Origin: Monosporascus cannonballus
Taxonomy: Eukaryota > Ascomycota > Sordariomycetes > Xylariales
Direction: 5' to 3'
Length of the DNA stretch: 64,000 bases
Assembly (NCBI GenBank): GCA_004154925.1
Contig: QJNS01000062.1
Location: 1-64,000, forward strand
The position numbers and the translations under genes were made by a program. The notes under the pieces were generated by a model. The model had not been told where the DNA came from. It did not search any database and saw nothing but the letters and a program-made list of their open reading frames with translations. Each line of letters starts with the position of its first letter. The first letter of the stretch is position 1. This document shows positions 51,238 to 62,792 of this stretch, one piece after another.

Positions 51238-52692
51238 GATGCTGTGGAGTAGGTATTCTGTCTTTTAGCGATATGTTACCAGACAGCAGTAGTTGGCCTA
51301 CACGGCTGAGGATGGAAGGAAGCGGTGTGAAGGCAGAGCAAACAAAGAATAGAGAGTGACGACGTTGGTATTGACGCGGAGGGAGATATGGGTGGGAGCT
51401 TTACGACAATTTACTAGGTATTAAGGAGGATAAGTAGGTAATGCTAGACCCTTGGGCTGATCCAAGTTTAAGGGTCTTGGACTAGGATGGTTCGAGCCAG
51501 GGGCCTTCTCCCCTGGAGGAGGTGACTGCACCCGCAAAGGCAAAATCAAGCTTTAAACTTACCGCTGATGCAATCCTGCCGCAAGATCTAACGAGCTTAC
51601 CATATAAAAGAGAAAGACATGCTTTGGTTCGCGACAAAGAGAGGGGTGTTGAGGTCATCGATGACCATCAGCGTGGCACGCGATGTTGCGAAAGAAGGTT
51701 AATTGGCCAGGGGTATCAATGGGCGTCAGGCTAGTATTCTGAGTGGCCGACAACTGAGTGGGAGCCCATTGTCGAGCTACAAGCTGTTAGGTAGCTCGTC
51801 CTTGTGGATCCAGTTACAGGGGGTCAATCTGTTTAATGACGACTCCCCATCACACATCCAGAGCTACAGAGTACGGCGCATGCAGTTTCCCTCCGGCGGG
51901 CGCAGCAAGCGTCGCATCCACGGAATATCGCTCCTAGCTCTAAACCGTCATTTCCTTCCTCAGGGGAAATGAGCATCTCTTGAGCATTACGTATGCGGTA
52001 ATGAATAGTTCGATAGTCGGACATTGTCTATTCTCCGGACGGAGACAAGGTCATGCACTTCCTTTGTGCATATGTACGAAGTACGAACAGATTCTGTAAG
52101 CATAGTCCGTCTATGCAATCTCCCGTGCATCGGTTGATTCAGTGGTCCCCACCTAGACTGGTCAAAAATGCTAAACAAAGCTGTTTAGTACCTATCTCGG
52201 AATCACAGACCAATGCGCCTGCATATGCGAGATCGCCGATCCCTTGCACATATGATCTCAAGCTCATGGTTTCAAAACCGAAGAAAGGAAGAGTAAAATA
52301 TCGCCGGATCACGACTTGCTGTCCAATTCCACTGTAAATATGATGGGTATATGATGTGCTCTCCTCAACAAAGTCCCGGCAGGCATTCAAGCAGTCAATG
52401 CTAGTTCACAATATCATTTGAGGGAAACAGTACGCCGTCGAACCTCCATCCTTTCCGATTGCCCTTGCCAAAGTCGTCATGCAATCCAGTGTATCCGTCG
52501 CCTAAAACGCCAACCTAGTACAACATGACCGTCTATCCTAGTGCAAACAATGCATCATGTAGTCATCACAAGAGTGGTTCTGGAGTATGGGTTTCATTAG
52601 TATTTTTGGGAACTCCTCCCTTGGGGAAAGAGAAGAAAACCCATTCATCATGATCGGATTGCAGCAAGCGAATCCGGTGTGGACGTGGACGA
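51238..52692. other. Intergenic: slm1 promoter side and creD 3' side
   Basis: 1.45 kb between the start of the SLM1-type gene and the stop of creD, both on the minus strand. Short frames on both strands (up to 94 codons) have no recognisable domains. A ggttcgagcc near 51,490 recalls a tRNA T-arm but the stems do not pair. I see no further gene. Confidence 0.55.
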
Positions 52693-54676
52693 TTAGTTGA
52701 CCCGGGACTGCATGATTCGGATTCGCCGTTCGGCCTGGGCATCGCCAAGAGGTGCATGCGGAAGAAAGTGAAAGCCCATAGATTCGGCATGATTTCCTCT
52801 CGACGGAGACGTGCCTCTTGACAGGCCGTTCTCATGGATCCCGGTATGTGTTCCGTCTGATCCGCCCTCAGAGATAGTGGACATCGGATCATTCAAGACC
52901 ACTTGAGTGGGAGAACCTGGTGCACTTATAGCCGTCTGGTAATCGGGAAGCAGAATCATTCCAGAGTAGCTCTGTGTTCTCGGCAGAGGTGTCCTTGTGG
53001 CGGTCGTATAGCTCGGAACCTTGCTTAGTTGCGCCATATCCAAGTGCTCTGAATGTTCCGGCTCAGGCGGCGTAGTATTGTGTGAATGGTCCTCCTCACT
53101 AGTACGGCGCGACAGTTCCGTAGAATGCGACTGCGACCAATCCACCGGATGGTCATCATCGTGATGGTAGTGGAAGGGCGTTGTGGTTTCTGACCTCGAG
53201 CCACTGGAGAGGAACGACGAGTTTCGGCTGGATTGGTTCAATGATACGTTCTGTAACCTAGACGACAACGCTGCGGGCGGAACCGCTCCATGCTGCGCCA
53301 TTACAGCAAGATTTTCCGACGACCCGGCTCGCGACTGCGAATAGAATGGACTGTTGAGACCGCTCTGGAAATTCGAGGGTGTCATGATGCCGCTTGGGTC
53401 CACATCTTCATATAGCTGATCAAGCACGTGTTGTCCGTACCCTGGCGGAGCCATATTGGACGTCGTGCTGTCCGCTTGTGTTCTCTCGCCAGTCGTCGAG
53501 GGTTGCTGGGACACAAGGTTACCCTCCTCGTCCAGGGGCATGTTGGGCGAAATGAAGATAGTGACTGGTAATGTGGCCCGTAACTAGTCATACTGTCAAT
53601 ACGGGTGACGTCATAGGACGGGCAAACAGCGGCAAACATACCTCAGAGATATGGCCGTCGGGGTTTTTCAGAGCAACGGTCAATTTCGCCTTGTGCCTGA
53701 TCTTGATGCCGTGGACGTTGCAATCCTGGATGCATCTAGTCAACTTTTTCGGCAGCGGCAGGTCCTTGGTGACAAGCCAGCCCTCCTGGCCAGTTTCCTC
53801 AATGTTATCTTGCCAGTGCTCATCTCGGTTGACTTCGATAGTCCACGTCGTGACGTCGCGATCGCGCTTGTGCGACTTCGTTGCGGTCGCGTAGCTTGAC
53901 ACGCTGAGCTCTTGGATTTCGATAAGCTTGACCGTAATGAGGCCCATTTCTAAGCCCTTCAGCAGGGGTGTGAATCGCATCTCTAACGGGATGTTACTAC
54001 CGAAAACGACAGCCTTCTGCGGAATCACGACAGAATACTCGATCTTGTTCGGCCAAATGTTTTCCACGCTCATGGCATGATTAAACTCCAAGGCTGCGGG
54101 TTCCAGCGTCCGGATGATGCGCAAACGCTTGTAAGCATGGTAGTTCTTGGCAAGCTTGCCCCGTGAGATGGTCGCTTTCAAGAAGTAGGTGATTCCTGTC
54201 TGATAGAGCCCCTCAACGCTCTCTGGCGTGTCGCCCGGGAGGGTGAGTTCAAAGGGCCACTCGTAATTTCCAGGGGCTAGCAGGTTGTGATGGTGTGTCG
54301 AATCACCTACGAAGGGAGGCCAGGAGTGTTTCAATATGCAGGTCGTCTTGTCAACTCTTTGATTATGGAGACCCGTTGGGGTTTGTCTCCCGTCCATCCA
54401 CGCCAACCGACAATTGCCAGTTAACCGGAGATGCACATCGTCTACTTTTAGGGATTCTCGCAGACAAAGGACCACACAGCCCTTCAGAACCTGGCCAGTT
54501 GCCTCGTGCTCATTGCCACGAAAGACGATAAATTCGTTCTCTAGACTGCAAGTAGGTGCTGTCAGACCATGCTGCACACGTAATTATTGGCCATATGAAG
54601 AGGTGCCTTACCGAATCTCAAATAGTGTACACGCGTTCCGACTGGCTACCGACGTAAAAGGGTTGAAAGACGGCAT
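52693..54676 (-). CDS. creD: CreD/Rod1-type arrestin, ubiquitin-ligase adaptor
   Basis: Three exons: 54676-54612 (MPSFNPFTSVASRNACTLFE), 54545-53642 and 53583-52693, giving 619 aa, close to the roughly 600 aa of the family. CreD is the alpha-arrestin that recruits the HulA (Rsp5) ubiquitin ligase to permeases and opposes CreB/CreC in carbon catabolite repression. Arrestin N domain begins ENEFIVFRGNEHEATGQVLK. The C domain includes NKIEYSVVIPQKAVVFGSNI and ends LPVTIFISPNMPLDE. Ligase-binding motifs are PPGY (369-372) and LPDY (535-538) in a Ser-rich tail. Introns (66 and 58 nt) use GTAAGG and GTATGT donors. The acceptor CTAG of intron 2 was chosen because the preceding AG would bring in a stop. 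Yeast Rod1/Rog3 type is the alternative name. Confidence 0.9.
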
Positions 54677-57600
54677 CCTCGTGTTCGTGTATCCTAGCGA
54701 GACGGGTTATGGATGGTGTAGATATATTACTGCGATATATCACTATGCGCTCGCTCGACGGAGCGCAAAGCGAATAGAGGGATTGCTACGCTAGCTGCGG
54801 GAAAAGAAAATCGGTGCAAGCAAAGGAAGAAGATCTATTTAAGAAGAAGGTCGCCGTTGGCTAACTCGATAGACCCATATAAGATAGTTTAGACTAAAAC
54901 GGCCGAAGACTGATTGGGGCGACTGTGCCTGGCTACAATCCCCTTTGCGGTTCCAAGATGACGGAATAGATGATGAGGCAAGCGGTTGTGAACGGACCGA
55001 GAGCTGTCACGGCCGTCCCATGTTTATGAGAGAACTGGCAACCGGACGCCTTCTCGAAGCCTGCGAGGTTTTAGTCTTACCTCACGTGTAGCTAACTAGT
55101 TGTAAAAGAAAAGCTGACTAGTTCCATCCGCGGCGATAGCCGGGACGCCAAATGTGACGGGACCTGGTTGTCATGGCTGGCAAATTCGAGTGGTGAAAAA
55201 ATTAGAGTGGGGGGATCAATTGGTGGGCTGTCTTGGCTGACCTAGAGCGAAGCACGTCAGATAGGAACGGTTCCAGTTCTGGTCCGAAGAATTAGCCCAT
55301 TTTACCTAACAAATGAAACATCAAAAACGGTTACTAAGTAACACTGGTTGCCGCAGGTTATAGTTATTAGTTACATAGCTCTAGTAAATCTCTATACCTA
55401 ATAACAGTATTGTACAACCCAGGCAGTTGATAGGATAAAAGTACTGCATTTCGGCTTGGGCTCAGCTGAACACATATGTACATGGGCCTATATCATTATC
55501 AGCTGAACAAAAAAGGGCTGTGCCCAGTCATACCTAATCCGTACATATGGACATTCAACGCACATGGATCCTTTCTAGGCTATGATTTAAGTGTTCACCC
55601 CCTGAAGGCCTTGGAAGTAGTCAATCGAGCAACATCGCGTGTGTTTATATGCGCCTGATACACGTATGCATGTTCGTCCTGATATAATACTTACATAAAG
55701 CTTGCGTAAACCCTGTCCAAAGCCTCAATATTGATTGTCTTGGCGGACTTGGAAGAACAACAAGAACTTAAGGCTTAGGGCCAAGGGTTATGTACAGGGG
55801 CCCACCTTTCCAGCCCCCACTGGCCCGTAAATGGAGGAATCTCGATGATCTTCCCCTTTTGACGACGAACCCGTCTGCCCTTACAGCCATATTCACGTTA
55901 CGCAGGATTCAAATGTAACAAAACGGCTGTACCGTCAATGTCTGTCCCGTTGAGTTCGCCGGAAGTACTACGGCCGGGGAGGTTATCTGGATCTGTGGTC
56001 GAATTCTGTCGAGTGCAAGTGGTTGGATGTTGAGTCGTACAACCAAGATCGTACGGTCCTCATGGTTCGATGGCATCATCCAATCCGATCTCGAGGAGAG
56101 CTGCCGCACTACGAAGTTTATGTAGGCTCATATAGCCTGTGCCTGCAGGGAAACTGGTCGTCAGACACGTGCAGTACCATCCCTCCCGTACGCCAATAAC
56201 GTTGCCAGACGTAGCATCTGCACGTCGAATGGAGTTATTCACGGCCTGACCAGGGAAAATTTAACGCTGCTACCAGCACTACGAATCTGGGTATCCGGCC
56301 ATGCAGGCCATGTTAATGGCACCGTAGAGGACCATGTTAACGTGAATTCATTACAGATACTCTGATATAGAAGGCAGCAGACCGCCGCAAGAAAAAACTG
56401 TTCACATGTTACGAGGCTTTTAGGAATAGGTCTAGAATAGGCTTGCGACATCGATCGCAGCGCTTCCGTGGTTGACGCTGAACCCATTTCCCGATAATCA
56501 CGCACCTGCCGCCACGTACCCACTTGACCCGAACTCACTAAATATCGTGCTCCGGTTTATGGCCCGCACCAATGAGACCTCGTCACTTGTTGAGCCGCCT
56601 GCTTTTGTTATTGATGCAGGGCCGAAAGCTCGCCGAACCGAGTTTGATGCTATCTGACTAGACGCTGCTTTTTGACAGCTCCTGGCGGCGGACTCTAATG
56701 TACGTACGTCTTGAAACCCACCCTCCGTATGAAGATCTGACCTAGCACTAACGACGATACACCAACACGTTAACTGCCAAGCGGGCGCATAGGATGCTAA
56801 CTTACATCTGATACGGGGGTGGAGCGAAGCCTGATGAGTCTGCTGCGCTTGCGCATATGCTACAATGTGTCTGACTGGATTCTTTTCACCTTGGTGGCAT
56901 ACGCGGCTTTTCCCGATCCCCCTGACTTACCCGTACATGTAAGGGACCTCAGTATTCCTTGAATTTATCGGATTTCATCCGGGCAGCCCTGCGGTCGATG
57001 CTCATCGAATGGTGGTGGGCCTTGATAAAGAAGTGGACCGGCTCCGTTTCGATCCCTTCCTTACGTTAGCGTGGTTATGGAGTTTTCCTTCGTGGGGGTC
57101 CCTTTTAAGTGGACAATACTTCGCTCGAACGCGAAAGCGTCGTCGCTCTGGCTCCTGAGTTTGTGGCAAGATCCAGCACAAGCCCCTGCGTACGTGTAAG
57201 AGTGATTGGCCCCAAGGATGCCTCGCGAGAGGCCCGGCTACGCTAGCACCTAATATCTATGACGCCAAGTTATCAAAGCTATCAAGGCACATCCACTTTG
57301 AAAAGGCCGAATGCCGGCCATCCCTGTGAGGCTCTTCCGAGCGGCTTACTGGCATACGGATGAAGTTTGCTCTTTTGCCAGCGGTGTCGAGCTTGTGCAA
57401 CAGTTGGGACCTTGCGCATGGATTCGCGATTTTGAATTATTTTAGGAACCGAAGCCCACTAGTCCATTTGTCCCCACCACCCTTATCATCTAGCGGTCAG
57501 TTTTTCAATGAAACGCACAGGCTTATCCGCGGTATTGCTAGTTAGTATTTCATGCAACAAATCGCCAGAAAAAAAAAAAGGACTAAGCGATATGTCATAT

Positions 57601-59269
57601 TGCTGGGCTAGGAATACACCAACACCGAGGAGTGCCGGCGCTAATTCTGAACGGTTATGCCAGAGCCGGACTAGCATGCCGCAAAGGGCATGCTCGCCCG
57701 GCCGTATCAGCCCTGTTACCCGGATTAAGAGGCCCACATATATACACCGAGATGCTTCCGGTGCCAACGCTGTGCTCAACGGCCACGATTAAATTTCCTA
57801 TCTGGAATTCGGAGTCCAGACCGCTCAGTCAAGCTCTTATCTCGGAAAGCGAGAAAAGGAGTTCACCACCGCCAGCCAGCTCTACGGCCGCATATCATGA
57901 AGTCTACATACAAGTATCACTGCGCAGGCGAAAGCGGAACATGCTTTTCAGGGGCAATCGAATGCTCGGCTGGGCCCGATTGGCACCTCGGGTCAATCCG
58001 TAGCCTCGTCAGTGAGCGAATATGATAGCTGGCGACCGAGAGCATATCCCCCTTCTGTTGACCAATGCCTGATTGAATCACCTTTCTATATGCGTGCTAA
58101 AGTCACAGCCAGACATGTCACTATTAGCGGAAACGTCTGCAGTAGAATCCTTGTTTTATGTTTAGTTCGTTTTCTTATTTAACGGGTCCGAAAACTCTAC
58201 TGCTTCAAACCTCCATCGTACGGTACAGCGCATGCTGTTCTAATCGAGAAATATATTAGGGACTTCCTACAATACCGTCCGACTTGGGTAGCCCTTATAT
58301 CTGCATCTCCTCAGTATAAGTATGGTAATCATGGCATGAGATAAGACCTGTACAGAGAAGTCTCTCAGGGACCTATTGCTGCCGATCGCACCAACACACA
58401 ATTACGTCTAGCCCAGAAACTCATCCACCCCACTTGTCAGATCGGAGAACAACGTAAGAGTCCTTGAAACTCATAACAGAGTAGGATTCAATACGCGACT
58501 TACTTACCATATATCTTAACGTCGCCGGTCGTCAGTCATACCTTGTGATAACCCCTATTATGCGCTCCCGACCAGCTGCGCATATCGCCTGAACCGAGTC
58601 GAGGGCCCTGCTCCCGCCGCCGCGGTACTTCGGTTGGCTCTAGCGCGGCGCGGATTGCTTAGATCCATGGTAGTTCTACATTCACACGACAACTCCAGCC
58701 AAGGCTGCTATTGAATTCGAACAAGACCCCGGTAACCAAGGACTCTGTTATTATTATCGACCAACAGTCGATTCCTGGATACGATCTCTGATATGGGATC
58801 CCTATGTCGAGGTCACTGGACTAGCGTCCTATTCGGCGACGCGCCGCGCAGATCATGTCTGAGCTGAATCGTGTAGTACGCTATGATTGGCTGCTAGACC
58901 CCTTGCAGGTGCAGCCAGCCGAGAACTAGGTGGTCTGCACCCGAGCTGTCGGGATTCCTTATATCAGAAACTTTGACGACGTGCCAAAGACGTCAACACA
59001 GGCCCTACAACTCCTCGAGGAAAATAGAGAATGGAATGGAGGGCTGAGGTCGAAATTCTATCACGGGAATGACATCAACATACCCGGACTTCAACCAAGA
59101 CACTAGCCCATAGCGTGGCAACAAGAGCGATGCTGCTTCAACTTCCATAAATATAAAAATACAATTGGCCCGATCGGTATAATACGGGCCGAGTCTTGAT
59201 TCTCTTTGCTCTAATGTCTTTCTCCATGACACAACTCACATTTAATTCACCCCTACGTTAGAGCAAAGC
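54677..59269. other. 4.6-kb gap between creC and creD, no gene recognised
   Basis: The right-hand side of creD (54,677-55,400) should hold its promoter. From about 55,650 to 59,250 the sequence has near-equal base composition, frequent stops in all six frames and little low-complexity DNA apart from an A11 run at 57,569-57,579. Open frames reach at most 123 codons (57,632-58,003) and none shows a domain. The minus-strand frame 55,909-56,109 looks faintly protein-like but stands alone. Non-coding RNA or a decayed gene cannot be excluded. Confidence 0.5.
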
Positions 59270-61437
59270 CTAAGCTTGCGTCGTAGAATCTGATGGTCGA
59301 GTCCAGGCTCGGATACGTCCTTACATGACGGTTAGACTAAACGTCGGCGGAACATCATGCTAGTAGTACACGGGGGACTCACCTTTATCGCTACTGGTCA
59401 TGATAGAGTCGTGAGTAAATGTAACCCAGTTCAGTGGGTCCTTATCAGCCAACTTGGTCAACACGGGCGGTATTATTGCCGTTCTAGCTCGCGACTGAAC
59501 CGGATGGATGATTGGGTTGCTCTCCTTGCCCTCGGTCGCTGAGGCCTGTGAACCCGACCGCAACCTACTAGCCGAAGTTCCCTGAGTCTCGGAACGTTGT
59601 AAGGCATCGCCCCCTCTGAGTCTGACCGGCGCCTGAGGCGATGTTAGCGAACAATACTATGTAGATTAACCGGATGATGGCCACTACATACCCCCTTAGG
59701 CGTATGCACCATGCCGACATTGAAATCCCATAGGCAAAGTCTGCAGTCCTCGCCCACACTACCAAAACGGTAGTTTTTCTCGTCGCATCTCCACGGATCA
59801 AAAGCGACCGACCTAACCCACGACTGATGGCCCTGGCATCGGGCTATGAGTGCTGATTCTGATGGACACCAAATGGAGATTAGATCATCTTGACCTCCCG
59901 TCAAGACGTATTTTCCGTCCGGGGACCAGCAAACACACATAAGGCCACCATAGTATGAGAAATAGAGACCAGTGAGCCTGGAGAACTGTCAGCATGACCG
60001 CAAGTACCCGTTTTCGTAATACCTACTCCTCTTTCAGATAGTCGACAGTTCGGAAGGTGCCATCTTCGGAGACTACGGCAAGATAGCGATTGTCAGGGGA
60101 AAAGTCGAAGGAGTTTATCCGCTGGTTCGAAAGCTTCCAGATGGCCACAGGATTGTGCTTCTGGTTCTTGGACTGAACAGATTTCACCACATGGAATTCC
60201 TTGGAGAGGTCTTTCGCAGTATCAACACTAACCCCGGGTTCCTCTTCCTCCGGGTTGAAGATGGCATCTTCTTTTTCCTTGTCATAAACGACCAGTGATC
60301 CGTCCATGTGCGCTGCCATGAACAAGTTTTCGGCGCCCGGGATCCATTTTATCTGAGAGACCGGCGTCTTATTGATTACTCCCTGTCGTCTGTCAGCATA
60401 ACCCCACAGGAACGTAAATGGGAGACTTGCGTTCTTGTTCAATCTCGTGTATCGTTGAGACATGGGCTCCCACCAGATGATCTCTCCGGTTGAAAAGCCC
60501 ATAATCATGTCGATGTGACTCGCGCTCTTTGTAACTAGGTTGACGTCGTGACATAAACAGTGCGCCTTGGTAAATAGAATCTTGGTCAAGTAATCGGCTT
60601 TAGAAACGGAGGACAAGTCTAGCCACTGGAAGGCGCGATTTATATTTGCGAAGGCGAACAAGCCGTCACTCGGATGATCCGACAGTCTTTTGGAGAACGT
60701 CTCGTTCATGATGACCCTTGAAATAAACGAGGAATTACTCTTAGTCATGTTATTCTTAGGTTTCCGGCGCTTATTGGGATCCTTAGTCTTTTCCGGCGCG
60801 ACCAATGGGTTACCGTCACCAAAAGCAGGGGCTGAGGCCGCAGTGGTAGAGGTTGATGGGCCCGAGGGAGACTGGCCGGCCTCACTAAGGGAAGTACCTC
60901 GGAAGGAGCCATCACTGCTGAATTTGGCGTCACTAGAGTATCTCCCTTCACTCGGATGCTCAGCGATACTGGACGACAGCATGGTCGCCGACGTGAACTT
61001 GTTGAATACGGGCGGCGGAGCTCGCACATCTAGACGGACGAGGGAGAGCTTGGTGCCAGCAGTCTCGGGCTGTGGAGTTGTAGCCAGAGGGTTCGGGTTG
61101 ACGACGGGGGCCTCTGAAGGGTGCGGCGGCGGCGTCGCGAGCAGCAGATCCTCTTTCAGCACATAAGTGCCCTCTCCAGCCAAGAACTGATCTTCCGGGT
61201 TGGATAGTATGTTGTTGGTCTCGATCATTGGCGCGGCATGGCCTGCGGCGACCGCGGCATTATACGCGGCCTGAGTTGGGTATCGCGGCGGAGGAGGAAG
61301 CACACTGCAATGCGCGGGGAAGCGAGAGCGTATCAGCGGATCGAGATCTAAAAGAAATTATGGCGAAAGGAGGGCAAAGAAGGGCAGAGGAGGGGGGAAG
61401 GCTGCTTGGCTAAGACGTCTTGGCAGGCTTACAACAT
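59270..61437 (-). CDS. creC: CreC, WD40 partner of the CreB deubiquitinase
   Basis: Five exons: 61437-61433, 61304-60027, 59977-59692, 59632-59383 and 59319-59270, giving 622 aa (about 630 in Aspergillus). CreC (WDR20 type) activates and stabilises the CreB deubiquitinase in carbon catabolite repression. The N-terminus reads [10 protein letters not shown] as in known CreC, and needs a 5-nt first exon (ATG TT) joined over a 128-nt intron. [17 protein letters not shown] near 60 is a family signature. A basic stretch KRRKPKNN lies near 181-188. WD-like repeats lie at about 262-285, 318-343, 398-423 ([17 protein letters not shown]), 443-465 ([20 protein letters not shown]) and 477-508 ([29 protein letters not shown]), then [10 protein letters not shown]...[10 protein letters not shown] at the end. 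The last intron has an AAG acceptor with CTAAC branch site. Confidence 0.92.
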
Positions 61438-62024
61438 GATGAGGGCTAATCAGATGATGCGCTTCGAATATAGAGTTTGCTCAGCTAATAGGAAGCGACA
61501 CAAAAGGCGACGGACTGCAGAGGTTGACTCTTTACGGCGCTATGGGAGGTGCAGCGAGATTTCAGCGCCAAGTAGGGACGAGGCTTGAAGTATGCGCAAT
61601 ATCAATGGTGGAATGTCAAATGTACTGGGCAGAAGGTGATGTCAATGAAGCCCAATATGTAGAGAAACTTTTTGTCAAGAACCAATTGGCACGAGTGAGG
61701 TTGTCGTGATTGTAGTTGTGATTGGAGAAACAGCGCGACGGCGCATACATGTTATGTATGATGAAGGGAATAGTTGGAGAAGGTTTGAAGTCCGTCTTGA
61801 TTGCGAGTACCTAAGTAAGCTTTCGAGCTTGGAGTGTTATTGCAGCCATCTTCCACTTCCCTTTCTACGGGGTATTTTAAATGGAGAACCGAGCTCGCAG
61901 GAAGCTCTGCGGGGGATCAGCTAGGCAGAACAAGGATTCTATGCCTTCTACAGCCTATAATGTGGGGTAAAGCTGGGTAGCTGGTTCTTTGTTAGTGCCA
62001 CTTTAATTAAGGCAAGACAGTATT

Positions 62025-62050
62025 ACCTGGTAGGTACACACCTACTAGGT
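62025..62050. repeat. Short hairpin in the divergent promoter
   Basis: acctggtaggt and acctactaggt pair with 10 of 11 bases around an acac loop. It could act as a protein-binding palindrome or an RNA hairpin, or be chance. Confidence 0.4.
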
Positions 62051-62344
62051 GGCAAAGTGGTTGACATGAAAATTCGCGCTGTCCCAAAATGATCTACGCA
62101 CTTTACAGACGGATTTTATATGAAAGAAAAACACTAAAAAAAGAGAAAAATGCCCATTCACATAAAGCGGATAAGTAGCAACAGCCGCGGGGTATCGGTA
62201 TACGACATCTCTTAAAATTAATAAGTTATTATTCAAGGAGTCGTTGGACAGTTATTAAAAGTGCGCGAATTTTTGTGTCAACCACCTGGGAGGGTACCTA
62301 ATTATGTAATATGGCTGAAAAGACGAGGCTGGGGGATTGTCAAG

Positions 62345-62398
62345 GCTGGGGCTCACGTGGGGGCCCGCGACGCTGGGGCTCACGTGGGGGCCCGCGAC
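62345..62398. promoter_or_regulatory. Two perfect 27-bp tandem repeats with CACGTG
   Basis: Two identical adjacent copies start gctggggctcacgtggggg, and a third begins at 62,399 but breaks off. Each holds a CACGTG core (bHLH/Cbf1-type site) and CTGGGG/GTGGGG strings that fit the loose CreA consensus SYGGRG. It lies 395-450 bp upstream of the gem1 start and about 910 bp from that of creC. Regulatory function is inference from sequence only. Confidence 0.5.
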
Positions 62399-62792
62399 GC
62401 TGGTCTCCCCCCGCCAAGTTGCAAGTTGTTCAACGCCTACCAAGTATGAATTTTATGGGGCATGATTGCTTATCGATCGAACTAGGGCTTTAAGTTATCG
62501 GATATCGACATGATCGGAATTGTTCCACTTTCCAATGCAATCGTAAGGTTCGCGTCTTTTGCATCGTAGTCCCCCTACGTATCCATACGTCGTCATCGTC
62601 AATCGCAAACAGTCGTACCTCTCAACCTCACGCTCCAGCTTCTTCCACAGGGGAGCTATCTTGGGGTTCGCTACCAGTCACTTATTTCTTTTTGCTATTG
62701 CTCCCATCTGCTGTTTCAATAGGCCATACTCCGGTAATGGCATCAACAACAGTGGCTCCTCCGTATTAATACCCCGGCCGGACCTTACCAAT

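Larger units (their letters stand above)
61438..62792. promoter_or_regulatory. Divergent creC-gem1 intergenic region
   Basis: 1.36 kb between two start codons on opposite strands, so both promoters should lie here. It contains a hairpin at 62,025-62,050 and a tandem 27-bp repeat with CACGTG at 62,345-62,398. Open frames (up to 72 codons) have no domain. No TATA box stands out enough to assign. Confidence 0.6.

Noticed and set aside
51470..51545. tRNA gene suggested by ggttcgagcc
   Set aside because: No 5-bp T-stem, acceptor stem or anticodon arm could be folded around it.
55200..55230. CreA sites upstream of creD (GTGGGG strings)
   Set aside because: The SYGGRG consensus is too short and frequent to claim binding sites without conservation or ChIP data.
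55909..56538. Decayed gene on the minus strand from three adjacent short frames
   Set aside because: One fragment looks faintly protein-like, but the frames do not join through plausible introns and no family is recognisable.
60690..61166. 158-codon plus-strand frame
   Set aside because: Antisense to the creC main exon, whose protein is convincingly identified.
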